Source of the DNA: Gigantopelta aegis | Taxonomy: Eukaryota > Mollusca > Gastropoda > Neomphalida > Peltospiridae | Direction: 5' to 3' | Length of the DNA stretch: 64,000 bases | NCBI RefSeq assembly: GCF_016097555.1 | Contig: NC_054702.1 | Span: 81,178,920-81,242,919, forward strand | Shown: positions 11,190 to 23,336 of the stretch, piece after piece | Numbering within the stretch: the first letter of the stretch is position 1 | Layout of the letters: each line of letters begins with the position of its first letter | Position numbers and translations under genes: made by a program | Notes under the pieces: generated by a model | The model's database searches: none | Seen by the model: only the letters and a program-made list of their open reading frames with translations | What the model was told of the DNA's origin: nothing

Positions 11190-11203
11190 TTCAACCTAAC
11201 AAA

Positions 11204-12009
11204 TGAGCAGGTGAGACCGTGTCGGTTGTCACAAGGGTTAATTGCCACACGAGTAATAACGGTTACTTTCTCACTGAACGATATACGCGTTCTGGTCTAG
11301 CAGAGATACCTACCTTGAAATATGTTATTTATAACACATAACAATCGTATTTCAATTTACTAAAAGTACCTGTACAGGACCGTAGCTGGGGGGAGGGGGA
11401 GGTGGGGTCGTCCAGCAGGATTGAGATTTCTGCTTAAATAATAATTTTTAAAAAATCAGGTTTCCGTTTCGATATTAGAATATTTGAACAAAGAAATAGC
11501 ATTTTGTTTAACTAAGCTTCTCAAAAAAGCAAAAATATGTTCAATATATTAGGCCTACTAATTAGGCATGGGGTGGGTGGGGTAAGGTCAGACCATTCAT
11601 CTGCGTTTGATTATAACTTTGTATTGTGTATCAATGTATCGTATTGTGTATTTATCTATTTACGTATGTAATTGTGTGCTCAAGGGCCATGGGGCTTTAT
11701 GCAAATAAAGTATTTATCGAGCTATCGGTTTTCTGCACAATACAACGATGTTTTCTAATATCTTCGTTGTACTAAAGATCGCGTGCACATTACCGGTTAC
11801 TTCGTGCGGGTGTGAGCGAAGCTGGCGACTACATACATACATGAGTGGGACAGGAGCGCCTTTCTAATTTAGCACTCCTAACGATTAATTATGACCAGGA
11901 TATGAAATATAGATCTGAACGATGTTGCATCATTATTTTCCTAATAGCACCCGAGGAAAATGCAACTTGACTCTGCATTTATACAATAAAATAATATCTT
12001 CTGCAAATT
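11204..12009. other. Spacer without recognisable gene
   Basis: Unique-looking AT-rich sequence with a G-rich patch near 11390-11405. No coding or repeat signature is seen. Confidence 0.5.
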
Positions 12010-12318
12010 TGGGAGCGGGACGTAGCAAGAACGCCTGTCTGAGGTTCCATTTGCTGAAGGTTCGATGCTACTCCGTGGGTCTGTTTGATTATTTCCCGTC
12101 TCAACCAGTGATCTATAACTGGCCCATCAAAGTCGTCGTGTGTGCTATCCTGTTTGTGGGAAGTGCACATACAGATCCATTCATGCTATTTGGAAAGAGT
12201 AGCCATGTGGCGGCAGCGGGTTCCTCTGTGGCCAAGTGTTGATATAACTGTGTGTTTGTCATCCAATAACCGCTGATTAATAGTTAATGTGTCCCAGTGG
12301 TGTCGTTAAACAAACTAC
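12010..12318 (+). mobile_element. SINE family A, diverged
   Basis: Head GGGAGCGGGACGTAGC and body CAACCAGTGATCTATAACTGG are recognisable; tail is CCAATAACCGCTGATTAATAG with GGTGTCGTTAAACAAAC. It is more mutated than neighbouring copies. Confidence 0.75.
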
Positions 12319-12362
12319 ATTTTATTTTAGGAATTCCTCACAATTGGAAAAACAATGTAATA

Positions 12363-12519
12363 TTTAGGCATTCCATCTCATAATCTTACGCTTCCAATTC
12401 AAAATCTTCCATTGACTCAAGTCTGCTAAATTCAAAGCCTGAAATAATCATACACAAAAGTAGTACAATGATTAATGTTTCGTATTTTAACATTTATAAC
12501 AAGTGTATTTTACCACCTC

Positions 12520-12551
<32 letters not shown>

Positions 12552-12780
12552 ACACACACAGAGGTACATACTTACGTGTAGTTCATCTCATACTCTTACG
12601 CTTCCATTTCAAAATCTTCCATTGACTAAGTCTTGCTAAACTGAAAGCCTGAAGATAATCATACACAAAAATAATACAATGATTAATAATGTTTCATATT
12701 TTAAACATTTATAACAACTTTATTTAAAAAAAAATTTTTTTTTTAAATCCCCCAACACCAGAGGAGAGAGGTACACATTT
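12363..12780. repeat. ~210-bp tandem duplication around a C homopolymer
   Basis: The unit (CATCTCATA(A/C)TCTTACGCTTC, then AATCTTCCATTGACT, then CATACACAAAA) occurs at 12363-12583 and again at 12584-12780. A ~28-base C run and a short CA run end the first copy; an A/T run replaces the C run in the second. Confidence 0.8.
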
Positions 12781-13140
12781 GCAGACTTGCTTGTAGTCAT
12801 TCCATTTTTTTCCGACTTCTGCCCCATTCCTGTCACCAACCAGGGTTTCTGCCAGAGAGTAAAACGGGTATGGCGCCATACCCAAACGTTTTTGCAGATT
12901 TTGTTTTTTAAGTTAATCTTTAGACAAAATTAATTAGTCTTATCATTACTGTATGATTTTCTTAAACCTAACCCTAAAATAAACCCATTTTCTTTCTGGG
13001 CGAGCCCCCCCCCCCCCCCCCCCCCCCCCCCATACCCCTTTTGACTGTGGTTGCATTCAATTCCATAGCGCCATACCCACAAATTTATTTATTTCAGAAA
13101 CACTGCCAGGCAATACTGGCATTCATCCTATAGTAAATAG

Positions 13141-13454
13141 GGGCGGGATTTAGCTCAGTCGGTTGAGTGTTCGCTTGAGGTGGTTGCGTTGTAGGATCGA
13201 ACCACCTCGGTGGATCCATTTCAGCTGATTGGTTTTTTTCTCGTTCCAACCAGTGCACCACAACTAGACAAAGGCCGTGGTATGTGCTTTCCTGTCTGTG
13301 GGGAAGTGCATATAAAAGATGCATTAGGAAAAATGTTTAGCGTGTTTCCTCTGATAACTACGAGTCAGAATTACCAAGTTTGACATCCAATAGCCGATGA
13401 TTAATTAATCAATGTGTTCCAGTGGTGTCGTTAAACAAAACAAACAAACTGATT
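13141..13454 (+). mobile_element. SINE family A with well-preserved tRNA head
   Basis: The head reads GGGATTTAGCTCAGTCGGTT (box A) and GGATCGAACCACC (box B), the clearest tRNA relic in the window. The direct repeat CCTATAGTAAATA at 13128-13140 and 13455-13467 marks the insertion. Confidence 0.92.
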
Positions 13455-13504
13455 CCTATAGTAAATAAAACTAAATTAATAATGTTGAAAAATTCACGTC
13501 TTGG

Positions 13505-13529
13505 AGTTAAGGGGGGGGGGGGGGGGGCA
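13505..13529. repeat. G homopolymer tract
   Basis: About 20 consecutive G residues. Similar C/G runs occur at 4502, 7363, 12522, 13006, 17492, 31146, 31379, 43931, 61155 and 62320. Confidence 0.9.
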
Positions 13530-13841
13530 CAGTTTCGACGAACATGCCTATGGAGTTGTCAACGAATGTTACGCATGTAACCATCACTGAAAACCGATAT
13601 GGGCGGATAGTACTCTCGAGCAAATATTATTAATTAGGCTACCTGTTTGCGGAGTGAAAAACCAAATTTACAAAGTGTATGTCATGCAGTCGTCTTTAAC
13701 AGTATCTGATGAAAGTTAGTTATTTCTACTGTCGGTGTCAGTTAACATGCACTATAGTGCAAGAATTAGCAAAAGTCACTTTTTTTCTAATTCTCCCAAG
13801 TTTTTGTTTCCTTATTTGTTTTATGAACAATACATGGCGTA

Positions 13842-13846
<5 letters not shown>

Positions 13847-13921
<75 letters not shown>
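13847..13921. repeat. (TA)n microsatellite
   Basis: About 75 bp of TA dinucleotide directly upstream of a LINE 3' fragment. Confidence 0.97.
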
Positions 13922-13923
<2 letters not shown>

Positions 13924-13925
13924 AT

Positions 13926-14145
13926 ACATATCGTTTAAATTACATCCAGAATTAATTGTAAAGTTTTTAAAACACTTTCACTTCTATACAAAGTTTTAAA
14001 ATATTCTTACCTTGATTGTATGTATTATATTATACTTTTCCTCCACAGCTCCTTACACTGTGGTTTTACATGAATATATATAAATAATATTTCCATATAC
14101 TTACAATTTGTGACACCCAATACCCGATATGTATTTTTGTTTTGG
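13926..14145 (+). pseudogene. LINE 3'-end fragment
   Basis: Begins in the last codons of the LINE frame (matches FKLHPELIVKFLKHF) and runs through the 3'UTR to AATACCCGATATG. It lacks the terminal ATTC repeat. Confidence 0.75.
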
Positions 14146-14339
14146 GGTGTGTTATTGGCTGCAACAGCACTACGTGTCACAGGAAATAGAACTTCTTCTA
14201 GCCGGTTACACACGCGTTGCCTATTGCTGCACACCGGCCAAGCAACACTTTGTGACGTGACTTTCGTATGGTTCGAAATTGTGCAGCTGCCAAGTCTGGC
14301 AGTATGAAAATGTTCTTTGACGTCCGTTTCGATTCAGTG

Positions 14340-14718
14340 CGTTTCAGTATGAACATTGTCAGAGCACACTGACTGTGCGCAACATTTTGCTGGAGTGTGA
14401 TCATCTCAAGCCAACGAGAAATGATATATTTGGCAACAGAAATGTTTTGGAATCTTTTAAATTCCATCCAGAATTAATTGTAAAGTTTTTTAAACACTTT
14501 GACTTATATACAAAGTTTTAAAATATACTTACCTTGATTTTATGTATTGCATTATTCCTTTCACCCACAGCTCCATACACTGTGATTTTACATAAATATA
14601 TATAAATAATATTTTCATATACTTACCATTTGTGACACCCAATAGCCGATGTGTATTTTTGTGCTGGGGTGTCATTAAACATTCATTCATTCATTCATTC
14701 ATTCATTCATTCATTTTG
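14340..14718 (+). pseudogene. LINE 3' end with ATTC tail
   Basis: Starts inside the zinc-knuckle codons (CEHCQSTLTVRNILLECDHL in translation), continues to the stop after FDLYTKF and through the 3'UTR to a (CATT)n tail. It is another 5'-truncated copy of the LINE at 7636-8092. Confidence 0.8.
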
Positions 14719-14860
14719 GACTGGTACCATACTTGCCAGACACAGACTCGGTGTGTTTTGGGCTTGACATGAACGTCAACCAAACGAGTTGAGTGATATA
14801 AATTAAAATCGATTATTGGTAATACGCAGGACATTAAACTCGCTACATTTCGTATTGTGG

Positions 14861-14933
14861 TATGTCCCTCGTGAACTAATTTTCATTGTCACTAAAACTC
14901 TTGACAACTGAAAATTAGTTCACTCGGGACATA
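14861..14933. repeat. Short palindromic hairpin repeat
   Basis: ATGTCCCTCGTGAACTAATT and its near-exact inverse are separated by about 25 bp. A half copy of the same motif occurs at 22556-22580 (ATGTCCCTCGTGAAATAATT). Confidence 0.7.
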
Positions 14934-15019
14934 AACATGACACGAATGGAAGCTCGTTTAATATAGATTAATACCCAGTGGTTTCTACTAAGTTTAGTAT
15001 AATTCATTATTAATTGAAA

Positions 15020-15273
15020 GCCGAGACTTAGCCCAGTGGTAAAGCGCTCGCTTGATGCGCGGTCAATCTAGGATCAATTCCGATTGGGCTATTTCTCGAC
15101 TGGTATATCAAAGGACGTGGTATGTGCTATCCTGTCTGTAGGATAGTGCATATAAAAGATCCCATCCTACCAATTGAAAAATGTAGTGGGTTTCCTCTCT
15201 AAGACTGAGAAATACCAAATGTTTGAAATCCAATAGCCGATGATTAATAAATCATTGAGCTCTAGTGGTGTTG
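15020..15273 (+). mobile_element. SINE family A
   Basis: Head CGAGACTTAGCCCAGTGGTA with box-B remnant, then the family body with an internal deletion. The direct repeat TTAATTGAAA flanks it (15010-15019 and 15274-15283). Confidence 0.85.
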
Positions 15274-15326
15274 TTAATTGAAAACACTTTTATTATTAGT
15301 GGCATTCAAAGAAATTAATGAATATT

Positions 15327-15575
15327 TAATCATCGGCTATTGGATGTCAAATATTTGGTAATTCTAACATATAGTCTTAGAAAACCCGCTACATGTTTCG
15401 ATTAGCAACAAGGGTTCTTCTATATAAACCATGACACAGACAGCGTAGCACATACCACAGTCGTGGTGCGCTGGCTGAACTTTAAAGTAGCCCAATGGGT
15501 CCACTGAGGGGAATCGACCAAAGACCGACCGCGCATCAGGCGAGCGCTTTACCAGTGGGCCATGGAGCTGAAACG
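15327..15575 (-). mobile_element. SINE family A, minus strand
   Basis: Reads TAATCATCGGCTATTGGATG at its tail and ends at the tRNA-like head (GCGCTTTACCAGTGGGCCATG). It faces the copy at 15020-15273. Confidence 0.85.
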
Positions 15576-15884
15576 GATCTTTAAATATTCTACGACGAAC
15601 GAATACTATATATTCAAATTGTAAAGAGACAATCGCAAATTCTTTGGAAAAAGATCAACCATGGCAAGACTAGACGACGTGCAGTGACGATGGATTTGGT
15701 GACGTTATTGATTAGGCTCTGAATTAATGAATACTTTTTAGCAACACAAGTAGATGAGATCGATTGTAAAAAATGCAAATATCACAGGTAAGCATTTTAA
15801 ACATACTGCATAAAAAGTAGTCACGGTTCGATTAGAAAGAATTCCACCAACTACTTATTTACCATTTATAAATTGCTATTTATT

Positions 15885-16085
15885 GCCGGTTCTTGTTCCG
15901 ATCAGTGCGCCACAACTGGTCAAAGGCCGTGGTATGTGTTTTCCTGTCTGTGGGAAAGTGCATATACAAGATGTAGCGGGTTTCCTTTGATGACTACGAG
16001 TCATAATTACCAAATGTTTAACATCCAATAGCCGATGATTACTTAATCAATGTGCTCTAGTGGTGTCATTAAACAAAACAAACTT
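15885..16085 (+). mobile_element. SINE family A, 5'-truncated
   Basis: Starts inside the body at GATCAGTGCGCCACAACTGG and ends GGTGTCATTAAACAAAACA. Its mirror copy in the right arm (45937-46480) is split by another SINE, so this SINE predates the duplication. Confidence 0.8.
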
Positions 16086-16644
16086 TAACTTCCAAAGGCA
16101 ATAGGTTACCCTAACACATTAGTTAAAACAACAAACAAAACAAACACCTTATCTCGCTAACATTGTCAGGCTTGTGGTTATCAGTATTGTAGAAGGTGAA
16201 AGTACACTATTTTAGCCAATTCCAATAGTTTGTTTGAACCATATTGCTTGCAAATACTAGATAGATTCTCGTGATACGCTATTTCGAATATATGCAGATT
16301 TTTTATAGATTCCATTTTTAAGGGGAATATGATATGCCCATGGTAATCATGTCCAATCCCTGAAATTGCACACAGCAATCGGCAATGCCGTGGAGATTAC
16401 CATGGAATTTTTAATTCTCCACGGTACATTTTTGTTTTGCTGTGGACTTCGATTTTGTTTCAAATGCGATTTTTTTGTGGGGGGGTTTTTTTGTGTGGGT
16501 TGTTTTTTGGTGTTTTTTTTTTTGGGGGGGGGGTTGGTTTTTGTTTTGTTTTTTCTTAATTGCAGGGATTGCATGTCTAATTATTCAAATGTATCAGCCT
16601 TCTATATTTTACTTCAATTCAAATAGAAGAAACAAACACAGATG

Positions 16645-16737
16645 AATATAATTGACTCACTTCATTTATTTACACTAATACACCATAGATTTGCATCAAC
16701 AACTATTAGTTCGAGAATTGCAACAGTCTTCCATATT
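16645..16737 (-). other. Gene A exon 3 (stop codon end and 3'UTR)
   Basis: On the minus strand a T-rich tract ending TTTTCAG at 16738 precedes AATATGGAAGACTG. The first two bases (AA) complete the stop codon opened by the last base of exon 2. AATAAA lies at 16670-16665, so polyadenylation should follow near 16645. The mirror exon is at 44787. Confidence 0.72.
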
Positions 16738-16849
16738 CTGAAAACATAAAACAAAAACATGAACACTTTATTGGAAGCAGTACTAGAAGTAGTAATAAAT
16801 ATTTTAGAAATAGTAGTAGTTAATCATATAGATTCGTTTACAAATGTTA

Positions 16850-16851
<2 letters not shown>

Positions 16852-16908
<57 letters not shown>
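16852..16908. repeat. (CA)n microsatellite
   Basis: About 56 bp of CA dinucleotide in the intron of gene A. Confidence 0.97.
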
Positions 16909-16909
<1 letters not shown>

Positions 16910-17557
16910 CCAATCCAACCGGAGGTTACTGCAGGTTTTGTCTCCACCCGTCAGTTTCTAACAGATTTCCTGATTTCTGTTTTTGTAATGTCTCAAGGTA
17001 CTGAACTGAAATGTTGTGTATAGTTTTATGATATACTGTCACATATCAAGTTTAACTTTCAGGGCGATTTACCCATTTTTTAAAATAAGTTATGACCCTT
17101 GAATCGAGGAGATAAGAACAGTTGTTGGGGACATGTATGGCTTTAGCAGCACTCTCAGAATGCCTGTTGTCAAAACGAATGTCTCATTTGTTTCAGTTTG
17201 CAACGAGGACGATATTGATAGCTTCCATAGCGGAGTTTTTGGGTGGGTTTTTTTTTTAGAAATATTTGCAACATTCGCTATTCCTTTTTTCCACAAATTT
17301 AGCTGGTCTGAAACCATCAGCTTATATCACATATTTGTCTCACACGAACATAATGTGTTCTAAATTATCATATTTTACTAAATAGTCGCTTGGTTGTTGC
17401 TATACCTAACAGGCGTCGAAATGGCTGAAATCCCTGCCGTAATCAAAGTCTACTGGACCAAACATGATCATAAAGTAAAACACAACAGTTCCCCCCCCCC
17501 CCCCCCCCCCCGTTTTCCTTTATTTAATTATATTAATGTCAGAACAGATTTGACAGA

Positions 17558-17758
17558 TTATGGGATGCTGAAAGGGAACATGTTCTCATGATTATGATTA
17601 ATCCAACCCACAAATGCATATCTGTTTAGTTGCAGAAGACTAATGATCATCCGTCTTGGATGACATTTTAACGAGAGTTGTCTCCCATATATTATCTCAT
17701 GAAAAGGAGGTTGGTTTGTTAAGGCTGCATGAAGCGAAGTATCAATTTCATTAGTCAA
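17558..17758 (-). pseudogene. Short integrase-like remnant in gene A intron
   Basis: Reads NAALTNQPPFHEIIYGRQLS-like sequence on the minus strand; the mirror copy is at 43703-43909. The PFHEIIYGR motif resembles the 'TPFE-x-x-YGR' motif near the end of retroviral-type integrases, so this may be an old retroelement fragment that was carried through the duplication. The match is short and the call is tentative. Confidence 0.3.
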
Positions 17759-17847
17759 AATTATGTTATAAAGTCTGTTCGTTTTTGGTCAGGTAGAATA
17801 ATTTAGTCAGTACTACTTAGCTTTATGTTTGTATTGTGACCAATTTT

Positions 17848-18035
17848 AAGGGGCGAGGCGTAACAAAAGCCGTGGTATGTACTATCTTGTCTAATCGAAA
17901 GAGTATCCCATGGAGTGCCGGCAGACTGTTTATTTTCTTATCTGTGTGGTTCTTAACCATACCGGTATGTCCGCCGCCGTATAGCCGTAATAAAATGTGT
18001 TCAGTGCGTCGCTAATGAAAGCATTTCTTTCTTTC
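17848..18035 (+). mobile_element. SINE fragment shared by both arms
   Basis: Contains GCCGTGGTATGTACTATCTTG and the tail CGCCGTATAGCCGTAATAAAATG. The mirror copy is at about 43372-43560 (minus). Confidence 0.7.
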
Positions 18036-18844
18036 CAAATGTTTAGTCAATACTGGTGAGATACCTTCAGTGAATGCAAACCCGGTTCATTTTGGTGACA
18101 TTGGTGGATGACTAGGAGTATAAGAGTACGATCTTTTCGCAGGTATATAAGAGAGCTAACTCAAAACTAACACCCGAACACTACTCACATTTCCCGAATC
18201 CATTGCCAGAGTACGCTTATAGATTGCACTAAACCAAATAGCTTCCGGCTGGGTCAAAGTTCGAGGTACCCCGAACTTTTGATAGATAAGTCAACACCAG
18301 AAGTCCTGTGACTGGTTATAAATGTGAGTGTTGGTTATAAAAAAAATTAAGTTTCATCTTGGCTAAAAATGTATGCAGTTTTAGTTCATCTAGTACCACT
18401 GTGTCAAGTAACCATGTGCTTGGAACATGTATGGGGTACATGTAAAAAACAAATACCAAAATTTTGTGCGAAACTAGGGGTGTTGTAAAAGCATCTGGTT
18501 ATACCGAAAATGAGTCATGAAAGGTACCATTTTCTGCAGTTAATACTTTGAGGTAGGGGTTGTAGTACTGATATTTTTGGGTCATAGTTTGGTTGATATA
18601 CTGCATATAGTGTTTTTAAACACAAACGTCAACATGGTCGCCTATGGGAATTTATTTGGTATAGTCATACCTCTATCGCATGCGACGAGTTTGTGCGCTA
18701 ATCGCCTAATGAGAACGCCCTTAATAATTAGTTTTCAGAGGTGTTCCAAGTTCAAACGGATTTATGGAAAATATAGGTACACAATTTACGCGTTACATAC
18801 GGGGGATAACTGTAAACTGGTGTATAAGCAAAAACAGTACTCAC

Positions 18845-19118
18845 ATTTCCCATAAATTCCGATTCCATGTCCGAAGCCGTGTCCAATGCCGTATCCTCCG
18901 TACATTCCAATTCCGTGACCGAATCCTCCGTATCCGAATCCTCCGTATCCCAGACCGAAACCTCCATACATACCATGTCCATATCCCATACCAATACCGT
19001 ATCCGTACCCGATACCAATACCGTAATGGACAGGCATACCGTATCCGTATCCGTAGAATGGATTGGCGGCGGCAATAGCCAGACAGGCAACAAGAACGAT
19101 GATAACGGCTTTCATCAT
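18845..19118 (-). CDS. Gene A: secreted Gly/Tyr/His-rich peptide, coding exon
   Basis: ATG at 19118 opens a 91-residue precursor. Residues 1-18 (MMKAVIIVLVACLAIAAA) are a classical signal peptide; cleavage would release a mature peptide starting NPFYGYGYGMPVHYG. The mature part is built of Gly-x repeats (GYG, GHG, GFG, GIGM), with no Cys and no acidic residue, ending GIYGK. The exon is preceded by a splice acceptor (CAG to 19128) and followed by the donor GTGAGT starting at 18844. Splicing to exon 3 at 16737 gives T|AA, a stop right after Gly-Lys. Low-complexity secreted peptides of this kind occur among shell-matrix and antimicrobial peptides, but the role here is unknown. It diverges from gene B and mirrors gene D. 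Confidence 0.8.
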
Positions 19119-19161
19119 TTTGAAAATCTGAAAAAAAAAGAAAACATAGTTTCCTCCTAAT

Positions 19162-19214
<53 letters not shown>
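19162..19214. repeat. (CA)n microsatellite
   Basis: About 52 bp of CA immediately upstream of the gene A coding exon. The equivalent position in gene D lacks it, although a (GT)n run lies further upstream of D. Confidence 0.97.
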
Positions 19215-19215
<1 letters not shown>

Positions 19216-19373
19216 TCACAAAAATAAGGAAACAGGAAGGAAATGTTTTATTTTACGACGCACTCAACACATTGTATTTACGGTTATATGTAATAAAACA
19301 AGAAAAGAAAAAAACACAATCAAAAACAAACTTCATTTTGACTGGCTTAGTGTTACTACATGTATACATTAAT

Positions 19374-19647
19374 AGGGCGGGACGTAGCCCAGTGTAAAGC
19401 GTACGCTTGGTGTGCGATCGGTTTCGGATCGATCCCCGTCGGTGGACCCATTGCACTATTTCTTGTTCCAGCCAGTGCACCACGACTGGTATATCAAAGG
19501 CCGTGGTATGTGCCATCCTGTCTGTGGGATGGTGCATGTAAAATGAAACAATTTAGCGGGGTTCCTTTCTAAGAATGTATGTCAAAATTACCATATTTGA
19601 CATCCAATAGCCAATGTGCTCTAGTGGTGTTGTTAAACAAAACAAAC
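19374..19647 (+). mobile_element. SINE family A
   Basis: Head GGGCGGGACGTAGCCCAGTG with box B GGATCGATCCCCG. The direct repeat TATACATTAAT at 19363-19373 and 19648-19658 marks both ends. It is absent from the right arm, so it inserted after the duplication. Confidence 0.92.
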
Positions 19648-19737
19648 TATACATTAATTGTAACACGTTTTGCTTCCATTTTATCATTAACTGACTTCTT
19701 GTCTGCTGGTAAACAACAATAATGTCGTTATAGCTGG

Positions 19738-21714
19738 AGCTAGACTCTCTTACCCTCATAGTACTCGGGCTAGACTCTCTCACCCTCAGAGTACTCGGGC
19801 TAGACTCTCTCACCCTCAGAGTACTCGAGCTAGACTCTCTCACCCTCAGAGTACTCGAGCTAGACTATCTTACCCTCAGATTACTCGGGCTAGACTCTCT
19901 CACCCTCAGAGTACTCGGGCTAGACTCTCTCACCCTCATAGTACTCGGGCTAGACTCTCTCACCCTCATAGTACTCGGGCTAGACTCTCTCACCCTCAGA
20001 GTACTCGAGCTAGACTCTCTTACCCTCATAGTACTCGGGCTAGACTCTCTCACCCTCAGATTACTCGGGCTAGACTCTCTTACCCTCAGAGTACTCGGGC
20101 TAGACTCTCTCACCCTCATAGTACTCGGGCTAGACTATCTCACCCTCAGAGTACTCGGGCTAGACTCTCTCACCCTCAGAGTACTCGAGCTAGACTCTCT
20201 CACCCTCAGAGTACTCGAGCTAGACTCTCTCACCCTCAGAGTACTCGAGCTAGACTATCTTACCCTCAGATTACTCGAGCTAGACTCTCTCACCCTCAGA
20301 GTACTCGAGCTAGACTCTCTTACCCTCAGAGTACTCCGGCTAGACTCTCTCACCCTCAGAGTACTCGAGCTAGACTCTCTTACCCTCAGAGTACTCGAGC
20401 TAGACTCTCTCACCCGCAGAGTACTCGGGCTAGACTCTCTCACCCTCAGAGTACTCGGGCTAGACTCTCTTACCCTCAGAGTACTCGGGCTAGACTCTCT
20501 CACCCTCAGAGTACTCGGGCTAGACTCTCTCACCCTCAGAGTACTCGGGCTAGACTATCTTACCCTCATAGTACTCGGGCTAGACTCACTCACCCTCAAA
20601 GTACTCGGGCTAGACTCTCTTACCCTCAGAGTACTCGAGCTAGACTATCTTATCCTCATAGTACTCGGGCTAGACTCTCTCACCCTCAGAGTACTCGGGC
20701 TAGACTCTCTTACCCTCAGAGTACTCGAGCTAGACTATCTTATCCTCAGAGTACTCGGGCTAGACTCTCTCACCCTCAGAGTACTCGGGCTAGACTCTCT
20801 TACCCTCAGAGTACTCGAGCTAGACTCTCTTACCCTCAGAGTACTCGAGCTAGACTCTCTCACCCTCAGAGTACTCGAGCTAGACTCTCTTACCCTCAGA
20901 GTACTCGGGCTAGACTCTCTCACCCTCAGAGTACTCGAGCTAGACTCTCTTACCCTCAGAGTACTCGAGCTAGACTCTCTTATCCTCAGAGTACTCGGGC
21001 TAGACTCTCTCACCCTCAGAGTACTCGGGCTAGACTCTCTCACCCTCAGAGTACTCGGGCTAGACTCTCTTACCCTCAGAGTACTCGGGCTAGACTCTCT
21101 TACCCTCAGAGTACTCGAGCTAGACTATCTTATCCTCATAGTACTCGGACTAGACTCTCTCACCCTCAGAGTACTCGGGCTAGACTCTCTCACCCTCAGA
21201 GTACTCGAGCTAGACTCTCTCACCCTCAGAGTACTCGAGCTAGACTCTCTTACCCTCAGAGTACTCGGGCTAGACTCTCTCACCCTCAGAGTACTCGAGC
21301 TAGACTATCTTACCCTCAGAGTACTCGGGCTAGACTCTCTCACCCTCAGAGTACTCGAGCTAGACTCTCTCACCCTCAGAGTACTCTCTCACCCTCAGAG
21401 TACTCGGGCTAGACTATCTTACCCTCAGAGTACTCTCTCACCCTCAGAGTACTCGGGCTAGACTCTCTCACTCTCTCTCTCACCCTCAGAGTACTCGAGC
21501 TAGAGTATCTTACCCTCAGAGTACTCGAGCTAGACTCTCTTACCCTCAGAGTACTCGGGCTAGACTCTCTTACCCTCAGAGTACTCGGGCTAGACTCTCT
21601 CACCCTCAGAACACTCGAGCTAGACTCTCTCACCCTCAGAGTACTCGGGCTAGACTCTCTTACCCTCAGAGTACTCGAGCTAGACTATCTTACCCTCAGA
21701 GTAATCGGGCTAGT
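19738..21714. repeat. 30-bp minisatellite, about 66 copies
   Basis: The unit is TAGACTCTCTCACCCTCAGA plus GTACTCGGGC. Positions vary in a limited set: C/T in (C/T)ACCCTC, G/A in CG(G/A)GC, C/A in ACT(C/A)TCT, G/T in CA(G/T)A. The rare TAGACTATCTTATCCTC variant recurs 90 bp apart at 20641 and 20731, hinting at higher-order units. Irregular short units occur at 21381-21490. The unit contains the palindrome GAGTACTC. On the minus strand it reads as an RESSPSTLRV decapeptide, broken by stops in the ACTATCT variants. It is private to the left arm. Confidence 0.97.
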
Positions 21715-21719
21715 TATGG

Positions 21720-22940
21720 TCGTGTTACAAATGTAGACTTCGAACGTTTTTGCTAAGTTTATCTTCGATACATATTCGATAACTGATGTATTTATAATTA
21801 CATATGGAAAAAAACCGAAACGTCAGTTGATTCCATATTATATGGTCCACCATTTAAAATGTCCGAAGTATAGTTATTTCAACTATATTTTTCTTCTTTA
21901 CCTTTGAGAGTGTCAGTTACATAACAAAAGACTACAAGGTGGTTAAATGCGAGGCTTTGTACAGCGTTTTTTGTTGAATATCAATACAAAGGCCTTTCGT
22001 ATGACTTCCAATAACCGTAGTAGGTAACCGTTAACCGTAGCAGAAGTTTGAATGGTGCAGACACACACTGGGTGTTCTGAAAGGTGCTATAATTCAACTT
22101 GTTTATAACTGAAAACATATCCCCAACACACACGCACACATACACACACACTAATAGTAACTGAAATTCAAATAATAATAATAATATTAAACATTATTAT
22201 ATAAAACCTTAGTAAATCACTTATGTAAAAACTTATGTATCTATACTTCGGATATTTTATATGATGAAAATAAATTATATGAAACCGTTGAGGGTTCTTT
22301 CCATGCGTACTGAAAACATACTGAATAAATATTAAAGGTTAATTTAACGAAATCCGTTGGATCTATCATTCTAAAATCAATAGGTTACAATATAAAACAC
22401 TGGCCGATGCATACTTTGAAAAACGAGAAAATACTACTACTGGCATTTGACACATGCATGTAGTGATGTATGAATATCTATATAGTGTATGTATGTCGGA
22501 TTTGACTATTATATATAGAGGATAATAAACGAGTTACCAGTTATTATCAAATTTATGTCCCTCGTGAAATAATTTTTATTTGTCACGAGCTACCGAGTTT
22601 GTTATTCTATTTATTACCTCAGCTATTTTTGCTCTAAAAACCTTTATTTTCCACGCACGTGCACGAAGGCCAGCCTGTATAGAAACGATGTAAACCACTT
22701 TACGTACTGTTCTGAGAATAACTATATCCTTGTAATTTAATCAGGTTCATAGATAATTTTCAAAAACACAAGTTCTCTTTATTCTGCTTCAAAATCTATA
22801 ATGAATTGCATTAAAATTATATTTTGTTATAAATTTAACACCAAAAATAGAGAGCCGTAAACGCAAACTCTTTAAACTACATGGCGTCACTTTGTGTGTT
22901 TGTCAAATCGTGATGCCGTCAAATTTAGTACCGACAAAAA
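21720..22940. other. Upstream region of gene A, conserved with gene D
   Basis: Sections 21780-22140 and 22230-22430 match, inverted, the region upstream of gene D (42240-42640 and 41090-41300). A TATA box or first exon for genes A and D should lie here but none is clear. The right-arm MITE sits between the two conserved sections and is absent here. Confidence 0.55.
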
Positions 22941-23336
22941 AAGTAAAGTTTCTTTTATTTAACGACTCCACTAGAGCATATTGATTTTTTATCTTATCAT
23001 CGGCTATTGGACGTCAAACATATGGTCATTCTGACACTGGTTTTTAGAGGAAACCCGCTGTCGCCACATAGGCTACACTTTTTACGACAGGCAGCAAGGG
23101 ATCTTTTATTTGCACTTCCCATAGGCAGGATAGCACAAACCATGGCCTTTGTTGAACCAGTTATGGATCACTGGTCGGTGTAAGTGGTTTACACCTACCC
23201 ATTGAGCCTTGCGGAGCACTCACTCAGGGTTTGGAGTCGGTATCTGAATTAAAAATCCCATGCCTCGCCTGGGATCCGAACCTAGTACCTACCAGCCTGT
23301 AGACCGATGGCTAACCACGACGCCACCGAGGCCGGT
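22941..23336 (-). mobile_element. SINE family B, minus strand
   Basis: Runs from the tail (ATCATCGGCTATTGGACGTC) to the head ending ACCACGACGCCACCGAGGCC. The direct repeat TAGTACCGACAAA flanks it (about 22928-22940 and 23339-23351). Confidence 0.92.

Noticed and set aside
13141..13220. tRNA gene
   Set aside because: Box A and box B are good, but the sequence runs into the SINE body and has TSDs. It is a SINE head.
14264..14345. THAP-like start (MVRNCAAAKSG) with a nearby GACGTGA promoter motif
   Set aside because: Only about 25 codons before LINE sequence begins, and the expected Cys/His spacing is not completed.
20255..21633. Minus-strand RESSPSTLRV repeat proteins
   Set aside because: Stops recur in the ACTATCT variants, there is no start context or splice support, and the open frame follows from the 30-bp unit being a multiple of three.
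19738..21714. CRISPR-like regular array
   Set aside because: Units are directly tandem at 30 bp with no unique spacers, in eukaryotic DNA. It is a minisatellite.
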